Part shown: positions 31,618 to 33,571 of the stretch, in pieces
How the letters are laid out: each line of letters starts with the position of its first letter
How positions within the stretch are numbered: position 1 is the stretch's first letter
Origin: JACKBJ01 sp964549495
GTDB lineage: Bacteria; Chloroflexota; Anaerolineae; Epilineales; Epilineaceae
Reading direction: 5' to 3'
Length of the DNA: 33,571 bases
Assembly: GCA_964549495.1 (NCBI GenBank)
Contig: CAZJWJ010000055.1
Location: 1 to 33,571 of the forward strand
Program-made: the position numbers and the translations under genes
The notes under the pieces: model-generated
The model's input: only the letters and a program-made list of their open reading frames with translations
Database searches by the model: none
Told to the model about the DNA's origin: nothing

Positions 31618-33571
31618 GCCGACCGGCAGGTCGGCTTGCTGCCGGCCTCTCGGGCTTGATTCTCATGCTGATCACGATCGCCGGAGCCCGGCCGATCGCG
31701 GGCATGCCCGCGGCCGAGTTGCAGGCCGGGCGCGGTGGCGGGATGCGGCTGGTCGACGCGCGCGGCGGCGTCGCGCCCAGCCTGGCCGGCCCCGTCGCCG
31801 GCCGGGTCTTCCTGGCCCAAGGCGCGCGGATCGAGGCCTATCCGGCCCGGCCCGCATCCTCGGCCGAGGCGCGTGTCGAGCTGCGCAGCCCCATCCTGCC
31901 CGGTCTCGTGATCGACATGATCGCCGCGGATGGCCGGCTCTACGCCAGCCTGCTGGATCGGGGCCTGTGGATTCTCGACGCGACGAGCCTGGAGGTCATC
32001 GGATCCCTGCCAACCGACCTGACCTCGGCTGGCCTGGCGGTCCAAGATGACCAGGCCTACCTGGCCAACGATGAACGGGGCGTCCTGATGATCGATGTCT
32101 CGGACCCCTCTGCACCTCGATCCCTCGGCCACCTCTCGATGCCCGATCGCGGCATCCCGGACAACATCAGCCGGGTAGAGGCCCTGCGACGGGTCGGAGA
32201 CCGATTGCTGGTCGGCTACACGGACCGGGATTCGATCGGCGATCTGGTGGCGGTCTTCGATCTGACGGATCCGGTGCAGCCACGCCTGGCCTCGGTCCTG
32301 GCGCTGGAGTCCAGCCCGATTCAGCCGGGGCCGGCCGGCTGCTCCGATCCGCTGGCCGTCGTCCGATGGGAGTATCGCATCTATGCGCTGGACCTGTGCG
32401 ACGCGGAGGACCCCCGCCTGGTCGGCATCTTCCCGGGTGAGCGGACCGCCGAGGTGATCGCCTTGGCGGGCATCGACGACCATCAGCTGCTGAGCTTGCG
32501 CGTGGACGATCACGAGACCGGCATGTTGCGAGAGGGCTTGGTCATGATCCGCGCGGATGCGGAGAGGGGCTTCCAGATCGATCTCGAGCGGATGCTCGAG
32601 GCGCGCACCGCCGCCGAGGTGCTCCACTTGGCCGGCGACCTCGCCTGGGCCCTCGACACCGCTCCGGAGGGTGGGTTGCGACTGCGCTGGCTGGAGCGCA
32701 GCGGTGAGGACTTGCAGGCTCGGACCTCCGTCCCGGTCTTCTCGCATAGCGTGCGAGACGTGGTGAGCTTGGAGGACGGCAGTTGGGTGGCGACGGCCCA
32801 GGAATCGCTGTGGCGCCATGCGCCGGCCCCGTCCGGTGGCTTCGGATCCGCCAGCGCGCTGGGCTCGCGCGAGCTCTGGGACGCGACGACCTTGGCCCGC
32901 GTCGAGGGGCATCTCTACGTGAGCGGCACGGATTCGGTCGTGGTCGTCGATGCGCGGCGGACGGAGACGATGCGCCAGATCGCGGCGCTGGACGAGGGCG
33001 TCTTCGGCCTGCCGGTGGTGGAACTGGCCGGCGTGGGCGAGCAGTTGGTGATGGTGACCCGCGGCCGGATCGACGGGGAGGTGTCGAGCCTGCCGGGGCT
33101 GTTCGTCTTCGACGCCAGCCTGCCGGCCAGCCCGGTGCTGCTGGGAAGCCTGGATCTCGAGCCGGCCGGCATGCCCGGCCCGAGCGATGACCCGATCGCG
33201 CTCGAGCTGGTCGAGGATCGCGCCTTGGTTGCCTTCGAGCAAGACGTCCGCGTCGTCGATCTTCGGGATCCCTCTCGTCCTGCGAACCTGAACGTGATTT
33301 CGGTGTCCGATGGCGTCGCTGCGGTGAGTCTGGATGCGCACGGTCATGTCTTTGTGGCCACGATGTCCGGTGCCATCGAAGTCTACGCATCGGGGGAGGC
33401 AGGAAGTGCTCTCCAAGAGCGACTCGCTCTCGACGCATCGATCCTGGGCTTGGTTGCCGGCGATGGCATGCTGCTGGCGGTGACGGCCAGCGAGGATCCG
33501 CTGGCGGAAGGGTACTTCGCCCAGGTCCGCATGTTCGAGCGCGCGGAGGACCGCGATTGGATGGAGACCCG
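31605..33571 (+). CDS. exported LVIVD-type beta-propeller protein (3' partial)
   Basis: An open frame runs from the GTG at 31605 to the window end: 655 residues with no stop. The start overlaps the upstream gene by 13 bases, with GGAGG about 13 bases before; a TTG at 31614 is an alternative. A signal peptide follows (LAAGLSGLILMLITIAGA). The body repeats LVIVD-type blades: GRLYASLLDRGLWILD, DDQAYLANDERGVLMIDVSDPSAPRSLG, VFDLTDPVQPRLA, DSVVVVDARR, GLFVFDAS and VRVVDLRDPSRPANL. Such repeats form a WD40-like propeller that binds proteins or ligands outside the membrane. A long antisense frame here is only its shadow. The function is unknown and the C-terminus unseen. Confidence 0.85.
   Translation, partial: MGALSRPAGRLAAGLSGLILMLITIAGARPIAGMPAAELQAGRGGGMRLVDARGGVAPSLAGPVAGRVFLAQGARIEAYPARPASSAEARVELRSPILPGLVIDMIAADGRLYASLLDRGLWILDATSLEVIGSLPTDLTSAGLAVQDDQAYLANDERGVLMIDVSDPSAPRSLGHLSMPDRGIPDNISRVEALRRVGDRLLVGYTDRDSIGDLVAVFDLTDPVQPRLASVLALESSPIQPGPAGCSDPLAVVRWEYRIYALDLCDAEDPRLVGIFPGERTAEVIALAGIDDHQLLSLRVDDHETGMLREGLVMIRADAERGFQIDLERMLEARTAAEVLHLAGDLAWALDTAPEGGLRLRWLERSGEDLQARTSVPVFSHSVRDVVSLEDGSWVATAQESLWRHAPAPSGGFGSASALGSRELWDATTLARVEGHLYVSGTDSVVVVDARRTETMRQIAALDEGVFGLPVVELAGVGEQLVMVTRGRIDGEVSSLPGLFVFDASLPASPVLLGSLDLEPAGMPGPSDDPIALELVEDRALVAFEQDVRVVDLRDPSRPANLNVISVSDGVAAVSLDAHGHVFVATMSGAIEVYASGEAGSALQERLALDASILGLVAGDGMLLAVTASEDPLAEGYFAQVRMFERAEDRDWMET

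Noticed and set aside
31539..33416. 625-codon minus-strand open frame
   Set aside because: The plus strand encodes a signal peptide and repeated LVIVD blades over the same stretch; the minus reading is His/Arg/Gly-rich and featureless.

Overview
The window is a GC-rich, densely coded bacterial chromosome segment, with mixed strand use and an accessory-region character. I lean towards a Chloroflexota-type (Anaerolineae-like) host. The reasons are LolA/DUF4367-type lipoproteins, an exported protein with a Pro/Thr-rich linker, a large repeat surface protein ending in an FMPFLL-type tail, a STAND NTPase-SUMF1 fusion and an HU-like protein of the longer type. None of these is diagnostic, and no rRNA or intact tRNA gene is present to settle it.

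Layout. Bases 1-264 hold the end of a gene with a CxC...CxxC motif. Bases 446-2083 encode a small membrane protein and a lipoprotein. A second diverged copy of this pair lies at 6711-8444, and a fragment of a third lipoprotein copy survives at 2147-2181. Between the pairs are a Phd/PIN toxin-antitoxin pair (2184-2859, minus), a zinc-free MDR oxidoreductase (3158-4234) and a membrane class III nucleotide cyclase (4361-6553, minus). The second lipoprotein is followed by a DEDDh exonuclease overlapping a 446-residue protein with a nucleotidyltransferase-like GSx11DxD signature (8465-10422).

Next come a VapBC pair (10453-11144, minus), an alpha/beta hydrolase (11409-12104), and a 1137-residue HTH-STAND-SUMF1 protein (12161-15574, minus) divergent from an exported beta-sandwich protein (15785-17047). 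The stretch 17274-22066 carries small and accessory genes: an orphan helical protein, an HU-like protein, four 22-bp tandem repeats, a small conserved protein, a methyltransferase, a protein of unknown function, a UBP-type zinc finger and a HepT/MntA toxin-antitoxin pair.

Bases 22198-26023 (minus) form a four-gene ABC-2 exporter operon: permease, HlyD adaptor and two ATPases. Bases 26213-29971 (minus) encode a 1252-residue exported protein of about 13 modules of roughly 85 residues. The end holds a small coiled-coil protein, a DUF2442 protein with a broken DUF4160 partner, an exported Pro/Thr-rich protein, and an overlapping LVIVD-type beta-propeller that runs off the window.

Functional themes are envelope and surface proteins, signalling or conflict proteins (STAND-SUMF1, three toxin-antitoxin loci, the exonuclease/nucleotidyltransferase-like pair) and an efflux operon. 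The best candidates for something undescribed are the coupled DEDDh exonuclease plus GSx11DxD protein and the repeated membrane-protein/lipoprotein module. The STAND-SUMF1 protein that lacks both FGE cysteines is a third candidate.
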